Shown here one piece after another: positions 49,734-58,540 of a DNA stretch of 64,000 nt. The translations under genes and the position numbers were made by a program. Origin of the DNA: Phycisphaerales bacterium (GTDB lineage Bacteria > Planctomycetota > Phycisphaerae > Phycisphaerales > SM1A02); assembly GCA_022446885.1 (NCBI GenBank), contig JAKVBU010000011.1, positions 1-64,000 on the forward strand. Reading direction: 5' to 3'. How positions within the stretch are numbered: the first letter of the stretch is position 1; each line of letters begins with the position of its first letter. Below the pieces are notes generated by a model. That model searched no databases. It saw nothing but the letters and a program-made list of their open reading frames with translations, and was not told the DNA's origin.

Positions 49734-50076
49734 GGGGCCGACTGGAATTGACCGGACGGGGAACGTCCGTCGTTGCGCGTCGTGGATGCATGCTCCCACG
49801 TAAATCCGTATGCACACTTTTATCTGGCAACAACCAGTACGCACTCGCGGCTTGATCCGCGACCCTTCTTGCTTGACGCCCGATAGGGCTTGAAGGGACA
49901 CATCGGGCTGGCTCCAAAGGGCTGGCAGGCCCCGGCGGAGCGAGACATTTGTCTGCCATGGCTGCCGGAAAGACCGTTGCCCCTCGTTCCGGCGGGCGAG
50001 AGCAAAGTGGCAACTACACGCGTAGACGCGGCTGGCCGACCGTTACGACACGGGGGTTCGAATCCCCCCGGCTCCA
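49734..50076 (+). ncRNA. ssrA: Transfer-messenger RNA (tmRNA)
   Basis: Rescue RNA of trans-translation. The 5' end GGGGCCGACTGGAATTGAC and the 3' T-arm/acceptor (GGGGGTTCGAATCCCCCC then GGCTCCA) are unmistakable; GGGGCCG pairs with CGGCTCC with one G-U pair. The CCA is not encoded. The tag frame ends AAC-AAC-CAG-TAC-GCA-CTC-GCG-GCT-TGA at 49829-49855, giving NNQYALAA; aligned to E. coli the resume codon is probably GGC at 49826, for a tag GNNQYALAA after the charged Ala. The exact resume codon is inferred. Confidence 0.95.
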
Positions 50077-50116
50077 TTGACACGGCCTCCGCCCGGTAGG
50101 GCGGAGGCCGTGTCAA
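50077..50116 (+). terminator. Perfect 18-bp hairpin directly after ssrA
   Basis: TTGACACGGCCTCCGCCC, loop GGTA, then the exact complement. It begins at the base after the tmRNA discriminator. It probably terminates or protects the tmRNA precursor; the following sequence is C/T-mixed rather than a T-run. Confidence 0.8.
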
Positions 50117-50158
50117 TTGCTCTACTGCTCTCCTGCTCAACTGCTCGACCAACAGGTC

Positions 50159-50377
50159 ATGGCTTGGCTCATGGAGGCGGCGAAGACGCTCCTGGCCCCC
50201 CGCCCCAAGGAGCCCGCCATTGCCCAAAGCCGCATGCAATTCGAGTTTCACAACGGCCTGTTCCTGATGCGGTGGTCCTCGATGAAGCCAGCCACGCCTG
50301 AGGCCTTCTCCAAACAGTGCGAGGCGTTCACCACCGCCGTGCCCAACGACCTGATGCCCCCGCTGCGTCTCCTCTGA
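50159..50377 (+). CDS. Possible small protein of 72 residues
   Basis: ATG at 50159, 40 bp after the ssrA hairpin, opens a frame with a plausible globular composition (AWLMEAAKTLLAPR, RMQFEFHNGLFLMRWSSM). No strong ribosome site (AACAGG) and no family that I recognise. It might be translated from its own promoter or be a chance frame; the Trp and Phe content argues slightly for real coding. Confidence 0.35.
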   Translation: MAWLMEAAKTLLAPRPKEPAIAQSRMQFEFHNGLFLMRWSSMKPATPEAFSKQCEAFTTAVPNDLMPPLRLL

Positions 50378-50537
50378 CATGCCCAAAACACAACCCGACT
50401 GCGGGCCTCCCACACAATTTAGCCCCGACCGATGGACCTCAGTGGGGATGAGTATCCATCATGCAGAACCTGCTGGATCGACCGGCAGACCGCCCCTACC
50501 ATGGGAGTCTGTGGAGTGCGGGAGGAGCAAATAGACC

Positions 50538-51893
50538 ATGTTGCACCTCATGTCGACAACAGCTCTTGTGTCAGTCGTTACGTCTTTCACAGTGGCCGAA
50601 GATCCCTGTGCGGAGTCGCCTGGTTACGACGTGACTGCCGTCTTCGTGGGCGAAAATGGCGGGGGTGGTGGCGGATCAGACATTGAATTCTTCGGTACGT
50701 GGGAGGGTATCAATGGATTCGCCATCGGGACCACGAGTTGCAACCGTGGCAACGTGGTTGCCCCGTGGTACGGCGGCACCAACAACACCCCAGTCATCTC
50801 CCAGAGTTGCTATCGAATCGCAGACGGCCGCTTTGAGCAGATCGGGCTGGCTTGGCTCAAGCACAGTTCATGCGCCGTGAGCGAGCCTGGTTGTGAAACA
50901 TGGACGGGCGGTGGCTGCCAAGGCACTGATTGCAGCACTCTCGGCATCGGTTGCGCCGACACCTACTGGGCCGGATTCAACGCTAGCGCCGGAGCGCCCC
51001 GAAGCGAAATCAACGCCACAACCGGCGCGTACGATTACCCCTTCAGTATCGGGCCCACGGGGCCCAGCGGTATCCGCGGAAAGATCCAGTTGCTTGAGAG
51101 CGACTTGGTTCTTCCTGACGCGGAGATCTATATGGAGGCGAGCTACGTGGAGCCCGGTGAGCATCTGCAGTGCGACGGCCGCCGCCACCTGAACAACGCA
51201 AGCCACTGCAAGACCATCGTGCACAGCCCCACAAGCATCGTTCGTGATCAAGACTGGGGCCCAACCTCGCACATGGAACCAGCCATCATGGCATGGGCCA
51301 CACATGGCGCTACCGTCATCCAACTCGACACAGTTGAATCTGGCGGCATCCCTGCAAGAGTGAATGTCGGTTGGCTCGTTACCGACAATGGCGATGGCAC
51401 ATGGCACTACGAGTACGTGGTGCACAACCAGAATTCTCACCGCTGCATTCGTCAACTATCGATACCGCTGATGCCCGGCACCACCCTGACCAACGTGGGA
51501 TTCCACGACATTCACTACAACTGCGGCGAGGAAGACGTCATTCATGGCACTGATTGGACATTCGAGCAGAGTTTTGCTTCGGCAACATGGTCGGCGCTCG
51601 ACGAAGGAAGTGCCACGAACGCCATTCGATGGGCTACCAGCTACACGTTTCGGTTCGACGCTGATGCGCCTCCAACCATGTCGAACATCCACATGACCTA
51701 CTGGCGTAGTGGACCCGGTGGATCACTGGCCTTCACCGGACAGGCACCCGGCACTGCGGGTTGCCCTGGCGACTTCACCGGCGATGGCGTTGTGAACGTG
51801 AGCGACGTACTCTCAGTGCTGGCGGCATTCGGCAACGGCGCAGATGTGGAAGACCTGCTCACCGTGCTCGCACACTATGGCCTTGACTGCTGA
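50538..51893 (+). CDS. Secreted protein with degenerate dockerin-like C-terminus, copy A
   Basis: A 451-residue exported protein: signal peptide (to about residue 20), a Cys-rich body of unknown fold, and a C-terminal pair of loops. The first (DFTGDGVVNVSDVLSVLAAFG) keeps calcium-ligand positions; the second (GADVEDLLTVLAHYG) has lost its DxDGDG core. It ends in LDC. The ribosome site is GGGAGGAGC, 14 bp ahead. No catalytic motif was seen. It is convergent with copy B (12 bp apart). Confidence 0.75.
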   Translation: MLHLMSTTALVSVVTSFTVAEDPCAESPGYDVTAVFVGENGGGGGGSDIEFFGTWEGINGFAIGTTSCNRGNVVAPWYGGTNNTPVISQSCYRIADGRFEQIGLAWLKHSSCAVSEPGCETWTGGGCQGTDCSTLGIGCADTYWAGFNASAGAPRSEINATTGAYDYPFSIGPTGPSGIRGKIQLLESDLVLPDAEIYMEASYVEPGEHLQCDGRRHLNNASHCKTIVHSPTSIVRDQDWGPTSHMEPAIMAWATHGATVIQLDTVESGGIPARVNVGWLVTDNGDGTWHYEYVVHNQNSHRCIRQLSIPLMPGTTLTNVGFHDIHYNCGEEDVIHGTDWTFEQSFASATWSALDEGSATNAIRWATSYTFRFDADAPPTMSNIHMTYWRSGPGGSLAFTGQAPGTAGCPGDFTGDGVVNVSDVLSVLAAFGNGADVEDLLTVLAHYGLDC

Positions 51894-51905
51894 AGCCACG
51901 AACCC

Positions 51906-53585
51906 TCAACAGGTGCCGTAGAACCCCAGCACGATCAGCAGATCTTCCACAGCGACCTCCCCATCATCGTTCAGATCGCCTGTTTCGTCGGTGCCCCAGT
52001 TTGCGATCACCAACAGGACGTCGTTGATGTCCACAGCCCCGTCGCCATCCACATCGCCGGGACACTCGTTGCACTCATCGGGCACACCATCGCCATCGTC
52101 GTCACTTGAGCCGCCTGATGCGATGTCGCAATTGTCACTCACGCCATTGCCATTGCAATCGGCAAACGCCTCTCGCATTGCCTCGACGGTACCAGCACGG
52201 TGAAAGAAGGCGCCGTCGCCATCGCGCCCTTGCACGGCGCCGTTGAATCGCAGAACTGCATCTGGTTTGAGAACCGTCAGCCTTGCGATGCGAACGCCGT
52301 ACACCTCGTTACAGTCGCTTGTGATCACCGGCAGGGCCTGCCCCTGCGGTGCATCGGGCAGAATGAACCAAAGCCCGTCTTGGGCCTCGATCTCACCCGT
52401 CGACTCGAACTGCGTCCAATCGACACCCACATGCTGCAGTTCATCAACCCCAAATGGGCTGCCAGAGGCGTCTAGCGCCCCGATCATGACGCGACTGTCC
52501 CACTCCAGCGCCGGAACAAGGTCATACAAGTCCGCGTCCACACTCGTAGAAGTCGGTCCGCCATGAGAATCCTGATAAAGGCCCCCTTCTACTGATATCG
52601 ACAGCGGCTGCTCGGAAGTACCGGCAACAGCGTCCAACCTGCCACCAGAGTCAAACTCGATGAACAAATCCACAGTCCACGCATCAGGCCAAGCGGGCAC
52701 GAGCCCCTGCCCAACCATGCGAGCAAACATGGGTTGGGAAGGTTCCACCCACGGGCAGACAACGTCGGCGCAGTTCAGGTCTTCACCTTCAAACGTGCCG
52801 CCAGCTGCAAGGCAGTGGTCCAGTGACATGTCGGTGCAATTCGTATCGATGCAGCAGGCGCCGTACACCTCACAGATGCCCGAGTCGCATGCGGTGCCCT
52901 CGCCCTGAAACTCGCCACCCTCCTGCTGGCACACCAGAATGTTGGTGTCGAGGCAGTTGGTGCCAAAGCAGCACGCGCCTTCAGGCGCACCGCCGCAGGG
53001 CCAATTCTCACAATTGCTGTTTTCCCCAAGCCAAGATCCGGCAGCGATAGCGCACTCTTCCTGCGTGCCGACGAAGCACTCGTCGTACCCGGTGCAGCAG
53101 CCGCCGAAGGGCTCAGTCCCGGGATACATGCCCAGAGCTGTGAGCGTGCCTGCAAACACGTCGGTCTTCAACCCGCCGGAGTACCCATTGGAGAACACTA
53201 CGGTCCACTCGCCACCACCTTGGAGACCATGTCCGCCCAATGAGAAGCTGTGGGCATAACTCCCCACATCGCCCGAGTCCCAACTGCCGGGGAAGTCGCC
53301 TGCGCTGGGGTACCCGAACGACATGTCATATCCGCCGAACTCCACAGCGACGCCGGTCGGGTCGATCACAGCCAGAAGCACGTCACCAGCCCAGGTGTAA
53401 CCACGCTTTCGGTCGAAATCACAGGTCATGTCCATGTCACCAAGGACTCCAGACATCACCACCTGATACGCAGCTTCGTTCCCACCCGGCCCAGTCACGA
53501 AGTAGTCCACACCCACATCTGCGGACAACGCACCCGAGAGCGATGCCGCGAACATCCCCGCCGTTGTGATGGTCAAACGAGACAT
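51906..53585 (-). CDS. Secreted Cys-repeat protein with dockerin-like C-terminus, copy B
   Basis: A 559-residue exported protein. A signal peptide (cleavage near ALSADVG) is followed by a beta-rich region, then three Cys-rich units of about 37 residues, which begin GGCCTGYDECF, GACCFGTNCLD and GACCIDTNCTD and end in a Cys-rich stretch (NWPC, SGIC, DVVC). A second beta region follows, then a DCNGNGVSDNCDIA calcium-loop segment and the dockerin-like pair (DVDGDGAVDINDVL and DLNDDGEVAVEDLL) with terminal GTC. Function unknown. Confidence 0.78.
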   Translation of the reverse strand: MSRLTITTAGMFAASLSGALSADVGVDYFVTGPGGNEAAYQVVMSGVLGDMDMTCDFDRKRGYTWAGDVLLAVIDPTGVAVEFGGYDMSFGYPSAGDFPGSWDSGDVGSYAHSFSLGGHGLQGGGEWTVVFSNGYSGGLKTDVFAGTLTALGMYPGTEPFGGCCTGYDECFVGTQEECAIAAGSWLGENSNCENWPCGGAPEGACCFGTNCLDTNILVCQQEGGEFQGEGTACDSGICEVYGACCIDTNCTDMSLDHCLAAGGTFEGEDLNCADVVCPWVEPSQPMFARMVGQGLVPAWPDAWTVDLFIEFDSGGRLDAVAGTSEQPLSISVEGGLYQDSHGGPTSTSVDADLYDLVPALEWDSRVMIGALDASGSPFGVDELQHVGVDWTQFESTGEIEAQDGLWFILPDAPQGQALPVITSDCNEVYGVRIARLTVLKPDAVLRFNGAVQGRDGDGAFFHRAGTVEAMREAFADCNGNGVSDNCDIASGGSSDDDGDGVPDECNECPGDVDGDGAVDINDVLLVIANWGTDETGDLNDDGEVAVEDLLIVLGFYGTC

Positions 53586-53899
53586 GCCGACACGCTCCGT
53601 GCAGGCCCCACAAGCGAGTCCATCATTGCAGATGTACTGCAGATGGCAAGGGCTTCACCTTCAGAGCCCCGTAAGTAGTGGAACCTCACTCGAGAAGCAC
53701 CTACTAGGCCAATTCACCTACCTGCGTGGCCCTCTAACGGCCCACGCCCAGCACCCAGCCCCGGCTGGGTGCTGGAGTGCTGCGGAGCAATGACTCGAGA
53801 TCGTCGTGGGTCGCGTCAGAATCGTGTTGCGGCCAACTCTGCTCTCACCAACTGAATGGCCCAGGATTCGAACGCATCGTGCCCCACCTACTCACCAGT
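53586..53899. other. 314-bp gap with hairpins and a tRNA-like remnant
   Basis: No gene seen. It holds the hairpins at 53725-53775. On the minus strand at 53841-53873 a T-loop-like GTTCGAATCCT is followed by GGGCCATTC and a D-arm-like CAGTTGGTGAGAGCA; the order is T-arm then D-arm and no matching anticodon or acceptor partner was found. Confidence 0.5.
53748..53775 (-). terminator. Hairpin downstream of the 1056-residue lipoprotein gene
   Basis: CCAGCACCCAGCC and GGCTGGGTGCTGG form a perfect 13-bp stem with a two-base centre, 125 bp beyond the stop of the minus-strand gene ending at 53900. A second inverted repeat (GCGTGGCC...GGCCCACGC, 53725-53747) adjoins it. No T-run. It could terminate the minus-strand transcript or mark the shared gap. 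Confidence 0.5.
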
Positions 53900-56800
53900 T
53901 CAACACCCCCCCCACGCCCCAACCACGAACAAGATGTCGTTGACGTCCACTATGCCGTCGCCATTCACATCGCCGATGCCGGCGCCATCCCAATCGGCCA
54001 ACACCAGCAACAGGTCTTTCACGCCGACCAAACCGTCGCCATCGACATCGCCAGGGCAATCGCCGTCGCAATGCATGTTGAACACATTCCCGCCACCATC
54101 CTGCCAGGGGCCATTGATGTCATCTGGCGAGTTGGCACAGAAAGAACAATCCTGCACGATCGGGCCGGGAGCCAGAGCACTGAGAATGGCGCCACCTCCG
54201 GTTGCGGTGCAGTGCTCAAATGCACACTGCCTGATGATGGGCGTACCACGCACGAATGCGCCGCCCCCAAAAACAGCCTGCCCCCGAGTAATTGTGAATC
54301 CCTCGATCCGCATATCAGAGCCAGTCTCATCAAGATCAAGTACCAGCCACTCGTTCAACCCATCAATGACACTCTCGCCGATCCCCGCACCCAACAGCGT
54401 CAGCGATCGCCCTCCCAGATCAATGGGCCCGGCATACACCCCGGGGGCAACTTCGATCGTCGATCCGTTGACAACGGCATCAACCGCCTCCTGAATGGTG
54501 GCGTAGTCGCCGGGCACCTGCACGGTCTGAGGCACCCCGATCGACACGCGGTCAATCCAAGTGCTCCAACCGCTCGATGGCCGCCACTCATGGGCAAGCC
54601 AGAACGCGCCCCCGCCCACCTCGGGAGATGCGCCCGAGTAATCACCCCAACGCCCGCTCGTCTCCGCCGCAGAGCTGGAGCGCACCAACTCTGGCGCCTG
54701 GAACGTGTTTGCCGGGTCCGATGCCCTTCGAACAGCACGCCACATCGAGGTGTACTCATCTGAAGCGCCGCGAGCGAACACGATCGCCGCATTGTCGTGT
54801 TCGTCAACTGCAATGGACGGGAAGAAGCTGTAGTGGCCCGAGCCCTGATCGATCTCGCCCGACTGCGCAAGAACGGGCGTCTGTCCAGACGAGGGCCAAC
54901 CACGCACGTCAATCTCGTACCAGCGCACACGAGCTCGACTGGAGTTCACATGGTGTACTGCCCAAATGCTGCCATTTCGCCATACGCACGACCAGAATCG
55001 CGGCTCAAACAGGTAGTGCTGTGTGCTGGTTCCCTCCTGAGGCACCTGTGAGGGATAACTGTAGGTGGGTACCGTGAGGTCGTACGTCTCCCGGTACGGA
55101 TCACCGAGTGGATCGCGAATCGCGTGAATTCGAATCTCATTGAAGCCCACGCCGTTCCCCGTCCCCTCGGAAGACTGCAACATGTACTGGGGCACATCGG
55201 GCTCGACATCGGTCGATCGAACCATGCCCAGCGACTGGTTGCCACTGCCACTGAGCATGATCTCAGTCTCACCCGACACCGGCATGCCGGCCAACACCTG
55301 CGCCTTGGGCACCATCAGAATCGGATACTTGTCCGGGCCGAACATGTCGCAGCCCAGATACACCGCCTCGTCACCAACCGCCATGTTGGGGGAGTCGATG
55401 TCGTTGTCGATGTGACTCATGTTGAATCGGTACTTGTGCCAGGGGTCGGTCGGATCTGACGTCGAAGACACGCCCAACAGGAAGTACGAGCCCCCGCCAT
55501 CGCTGCGCTCATTGGCCATGACGAAGAAGCGGCCACTTCGCTGGTCATACAAGGCCTCGGGGTCAAACACAAAGTAGGTCGCGCCCACCGAGCCCCAGAA
55601 GCCACTGGGGTTCTCGATTTCATCCTGCCAAAGCAGTTCGCCACCGTGTGTGAAGGCGGCGATGCCGCCATTGGTCACCTCCACCACATGCTCGGGCCCC
55701 GCGGCCAGATCCGGATCAGGCGGGTTCCAACCGGTGTGGTTCATGCCCTCGAAGCCCCAGTCGCCGCGAAGGGGCCGCGCTTCACGATCACGCGGCACGG
55801 GTTTGAACTCAGGGTCCCACACTGGTGGAATCGGTGACTGCGCCAGCATGAGTCCATACCCCAGATCCGGCGGTGGCAACGCAAGGTGCGGCCACTTTGC
55901 ATCACCAGCAATGCCACTGGAAGCCAGCGCCGCCGAGTTCTTGTCGCCTCCCGCCTTGCCGCTTAGGGCTGCGTGAATCGTGCCGTTGGCGGCAAGGTGC
56001 AGCCGGTTCGTTCCCCGAACCGCTTCCAGATGGGCCCCGTGCGCCAAGCGCTCAACCGGGCCGAGCTCACCCTCAGGGCTGATCGAACGAGTCATCACGT
56101 CGTGCACCGGCTTGTCGATGCTCCATGCGACATCAACCCGCCCGCTCTTGGACAGGGCCAATGCCGGCGCCTTGAGCGAGTGGCCAGGCGTTGAGCGGGC
56201 AACAACCACAGACTTCGCCAAGCCCGGTTGCTGCAGGGCCACATCCCAACCGAACTTACCCCGCTGCAACCATGCGATTGCCGCGTCGCTGTCGTTGGAG
56301 GCAATCGCCGGTTCGATGGCCTCCAGCGTCACGATCGCTCGATCCGACACACCGCCGCTTGTATCCACTCGTGCACGACGGACACTGAGTGCACCAGCAT
56401 CGCTTCGATGGGCAAAGGCCAACATGAAGTCATCGCCTACGGCAGCGATTGCCGGCACCGCATGGGCGCCCGGCCCCGTCGTAATGGTGAAGGCGCTCCC
56501 CACGGGGCCCTCGGGCGTCAACAGGCGGCCGTGAAGCCGATCGTCTGCACCTACCCACACAGCCAGCGCCCGCCCGCTTTCATTCACGGCGATCACCGGC
56601 TGCTGCTGGTGCCCAACTCGCCGCTCGTTGAGGGCCAACTCCTCGCTCCAACTGTCACCGTCAAAGAACCGTCCGACTACCCCCCATCCGTCGCCATCTT
56701 GCAGCCAACTCTGCCACACCACCCAAGCGGACCCATCTTGTGCCATGGCGAGCGCTGGGTGCATCTGATGATCATCAATGGTTGTGTTGACCGTGAACTC

Positions 56801-57070
56801 ATCGCTGGCCGGCGTGCCATCGGCGTGCACAAACCGCCCCATGACCCCGTAGTGCCCACCCTGCTGTCGCCGCGAATCCCAAACGACAAACATGCGATCA
56901 CGCCCATCGGCCCCGATCGAGGCATGCCCCTGCGCACTTGGTGCGAACTGGCTCAGCCGCTGCAAGCCCGGCTGCCTGTCGGGCACCCAAGCACAGCCAC
57001 CCAAGAGCACCGCCAGCAGGGCTGGGGCGCCAACACACGCTGCAAACGACAGATGTGGCTGCAATCTCAT
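53900..57070 (-). CDS. Large lipoprotein with beta-helix and dockerin-like C-terminus
   Basis: A 1056-residue putative lipoprotein; the ATG at 57070 gives a lipobox LLGGC with Cys at about 26. The first 400 residues repeat a VVWxxxxxxGxxxVxGRxF type strand pattern, then a middle region (about 430-800), then a parallel-beta-helix-type segment (DYATIQEAVDAVVNGSTIEV onward) and a final dockerin-like pair (DVDGDGLVGVKDLL and DVNGDGIVDVNDIL) with GGC at the end. Surface-exposed scaffold is the likeliest role. Confidence 0.8.
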   Translation of the reverse strand: MRLQPHLSFAACVGAPALLAVLLGGCAWVPDRQPGLQRLSQFAPSAQGHASIGADGRDRMFVVWDSRRQQGGHYGVMGRFVHADGTPASDEFTVNTTIDDHQMHPALAMAQDGSAWVVWQSWLQDGDGWGVVGRFFDGDSWSEELALNERRVGHQQQPVIAVNESGRALAVWVGADDRLHGRLLTPEGPVGSAFTITTGPGAHAVPAIAAVGDDFMLAFAHRSDAGALSVRRARVDTSGGVSDRAIVTLEAIEPAIASNDSDAAIAWLQRGKFGWDVALQQPGLAKSVVVARSTPGHSLKAPALALSKSGRVDVAWSIDKPVHDVMTRSISPEGELGPVERLAHGAHLEAVRGTNRLHLAANGTIHAALSGKAGGDKNSAALASSGIAGDAKWPHLALPPPDLGYGLMLAQSPIPPVWDPEFKPVPRDREARPLRGDWGFEGMNHTGWNPPDPDLAAGPEHVVEVTNGGIAAFTHGGELLWQDEIENPSGFWGSVGATYFVFDPEALYDQRSGRFFVMANERSDGGGSYFLLGVSSTSDPTDPWHKYRFNMSHIDNDIDSPNMAVGDEAVYLGCDMFGPDKYPILMVPKAQVLAGMPVSGETEIMLSGSGNQSLGMVRSTDVEPDVPQYMLQSSEGTGNGVGFNEIRIHAIRDPLGDPYRETYDLTVPTYSYPSQVPQEGTSTQHYLFEPRFWSCVWRNGSIWAVHHVNSSRARVRWYEIDVRGWPSSGQTPVLAQSGEIDQGSGHYSFFPSIAVDEHDNAAIVFARGASDEYTSMWRAVRRASDPANTFQAPELVRSSSAAETSGRWGDYSGASPEVGGGAFWLAHEWRPSSGWSTWIDRVSIGVPQTVQVPGDYATIQEAVDAVVNGSTIEVAPGVYAGPIDLGGRSLTLLGAGIGESVIDGLNEWLVLDLDETGSDMRIEGFTITRGQAVFGGGAFVRGTPIIRQCAFEHCTATGGGAILSALAPGPIVQDCSFCANSPDDINGPWQDGGGNVFNMHCDGDCPGDVDGDGLVGVKDLLLVLADWDGAGIGDVNGDGIVDVNDILFVVGAWGGC

Positions 57071-57264
57071 GACTCCACGACTCCAAAATCCCGTTGCCCC
57101 AGAGTCATTTGAACCGCATTCCAGGCCCTTGAGGGGCACATGTTACCTAAATCGGGATCGTCCCCCGGATTTGCTGACAGATCCCCCCCCCATGTCCGGA
57201 AACCCCCTGAACACGGAACCCGGCCGCGTTCACAAGCACACCACCGGGATCAGGACAGCAAACA

Positions 57265-58437
57265 ATGAACACTTCAACCGCAGCAACCCTCACTTCCATG
57301 CTCGCCCTCACCAGCATTGCCGGCGCCGCCACCCCCACGTTTGAAGATCAAACGCTGGGCGACACCCATCTCGTGGGCGACGTCTTCAGTTCCGACGGCG
57401 TGAACATTCGCATCGAGCCCATCGTCTGGCTGTCGGGCACCACCTTCTCCGGTGGCAGCGCCCACATCACTGCCGACGGTTGGGCAGGCGGCTCAGGGCT
57501 GGAACTCAACACCAACAACTGCACGGCCATGCTCGACTTCGCCGGCTCCGTAGGCCCGCAGGCGGCCGTACAACTGCTCTTTGGTGAGTACGGCGGCAAC
57601 GTCAACCTCAACGTCAACGGTGACTTCCGAAACGTACACAACCCCATCGACCTGCACGGCATGGTCGTAGGTGGTTGCCTCGTGGAAGTCATCGCCGGTG
57701 GCTTTGGAAACGACCACGGCCGCATGGTGATCTCCGGCGCGGTACACCGCGTCGCCATCGGCGGGCAGGAATTCGCCCTCGACATGACGTACCAGTCTGA
57801 CTGCAACATCGCCTTTGAAGATCTCACGGCTGGCGACACCTACCTCCCCGGCGACGTGATTCTCTCCGACGGCCACGAGCTGGGCGTGGAGGCATTCCAG
57901 TGGTCCAACGGCACCTGGAACTCCGGCGGCCGCGTGGATGTGTGGACGATGAATGAGGCCTGCGGAAACGGCCTTGAGCTGTACACGAACAACTCCAGCA
58001 CCCGTCTGAAGTTCACCCCCAACCCCGTCCAGAACCTGCAGTGGCAGTTCGGCGAGTACGGCGGCAACATCAACTTCGCCATCAACGGTGACTTCCGCAA
58101 CGTCCAGAACTACATGGACCTCAATGGCCTGACCGTAGGCGGATGCGTGGTGCACGTGCTCGCTGGCGGCCTCGGCAACGACTGCGGCGAAGTGCAGATC
58201 GAAGGCGACGTGCACGAACTGCTCATCGGCGGACAGGAGCACACGATCGACTGCCTCATCTGGGACGAAGCACCCGCAACCCCTGGTGACATCGACGGCG
58301 ACGGCGACGTGGACATCGAAGACCTCCTGGCACTGATCGCCGCCTGGGGCTCCAACGACCCGGCAGCAGACATCAACGGCGACGGCACCGTCAACGTAGA
58401 CGACCTCATGGCCCTCCTGGCCAACTACCAGAACTGA
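57265..58437 (+). CDS. Secreted protein with duplicated domain and dockerin-like tail
   Basis: A 390-residue exported protein with a signal peptide (cleavage near IAGAAT). Two homologous units of about 145 residues follow, starting FEDQTLGDTHL and FEDLTAGDTYL and sharing GEYGGN, NGDFRNV, GGC and VHxxxIGGQE blocks. A dockerin-like pair (DIDGDGDVDIEDLL and DINGDGTVNVDDLM) closes the protein, here ending in YQN rather than Cys. Function unknown. Confidence 0.8.
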   Translation: MNTSTAATLTSMLALTSIAGAATPTFEDQTLGDTHLVGDVFSSDGVNIRIEPIVWLSGTTFSGGSAHITADGWAGGSGLELNTNNCTAMLDFAGSVGPQAAVQLLFGEYGGNVNLNVNGDFRNVHNPIDLHGMVVGGCLVEVIAGGFGNDHGRMVISGAVHRVAIGGQEFALDMTYQSDCNIAFEDLTAGDTYLPGDVILSDGHELGVEAFQWSNGTWNSGGRVDVWTMNEACGNGLELYTNNSSTRLKFTPNPVQNLQWQFGEYGGNINFAINGDFRNVQNYMDLNGLTVGGCVVHVLAGGLGNDCGEVQIEGDVHELLIGGQEHTIDCLIWDEAPATPGDIDGDGDVDIEDLLALIAAWGSNDPAADINGDGTVNVDDLMALLANYQN

Positions 58438-58455
58438 CTGACTCCAAACTGGTGT

Positions 58456-58504
58456 GCGATGGTTCCCCGGTTCCGCTCGTCGCGGAACCGGGTCCATCGC
58501 TTTT
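58456..58504 (+). terminator. Rho-independent terminator after the duplicated-domain gene
   Basis: GCGATGG..CCGGTTCCGC, loop TCGTC, GCGGAACCGG..CCATCGC, then TTTT: a long stem with small internal mismatches and a T-run. It ends 37 bp before the next ATG. The strongest terminator seen in the window. Confidence 0.85.
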
Positions 58505-58540
58505 GGGGGCCGTGCCCTCTTGCCCTGCTAGGGTGGGCAC

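Noticed and set aside
49820-50413. A long minus-strand open frame (197 codons) covering the ssrA region
   Set aside because: It runs antisense through the tmRNA, whose ends and tag are unmistakable; the product is low-complexity, Arg/Gly/Pro-rich and has no recognisable motif.
53586-53899. A functional tRNA gene on the minus strand
   Set aside because: T-loop-like and D-arm-like pieces are present but in the wrong order, and no anticodon stem or acceptor partner could be found.
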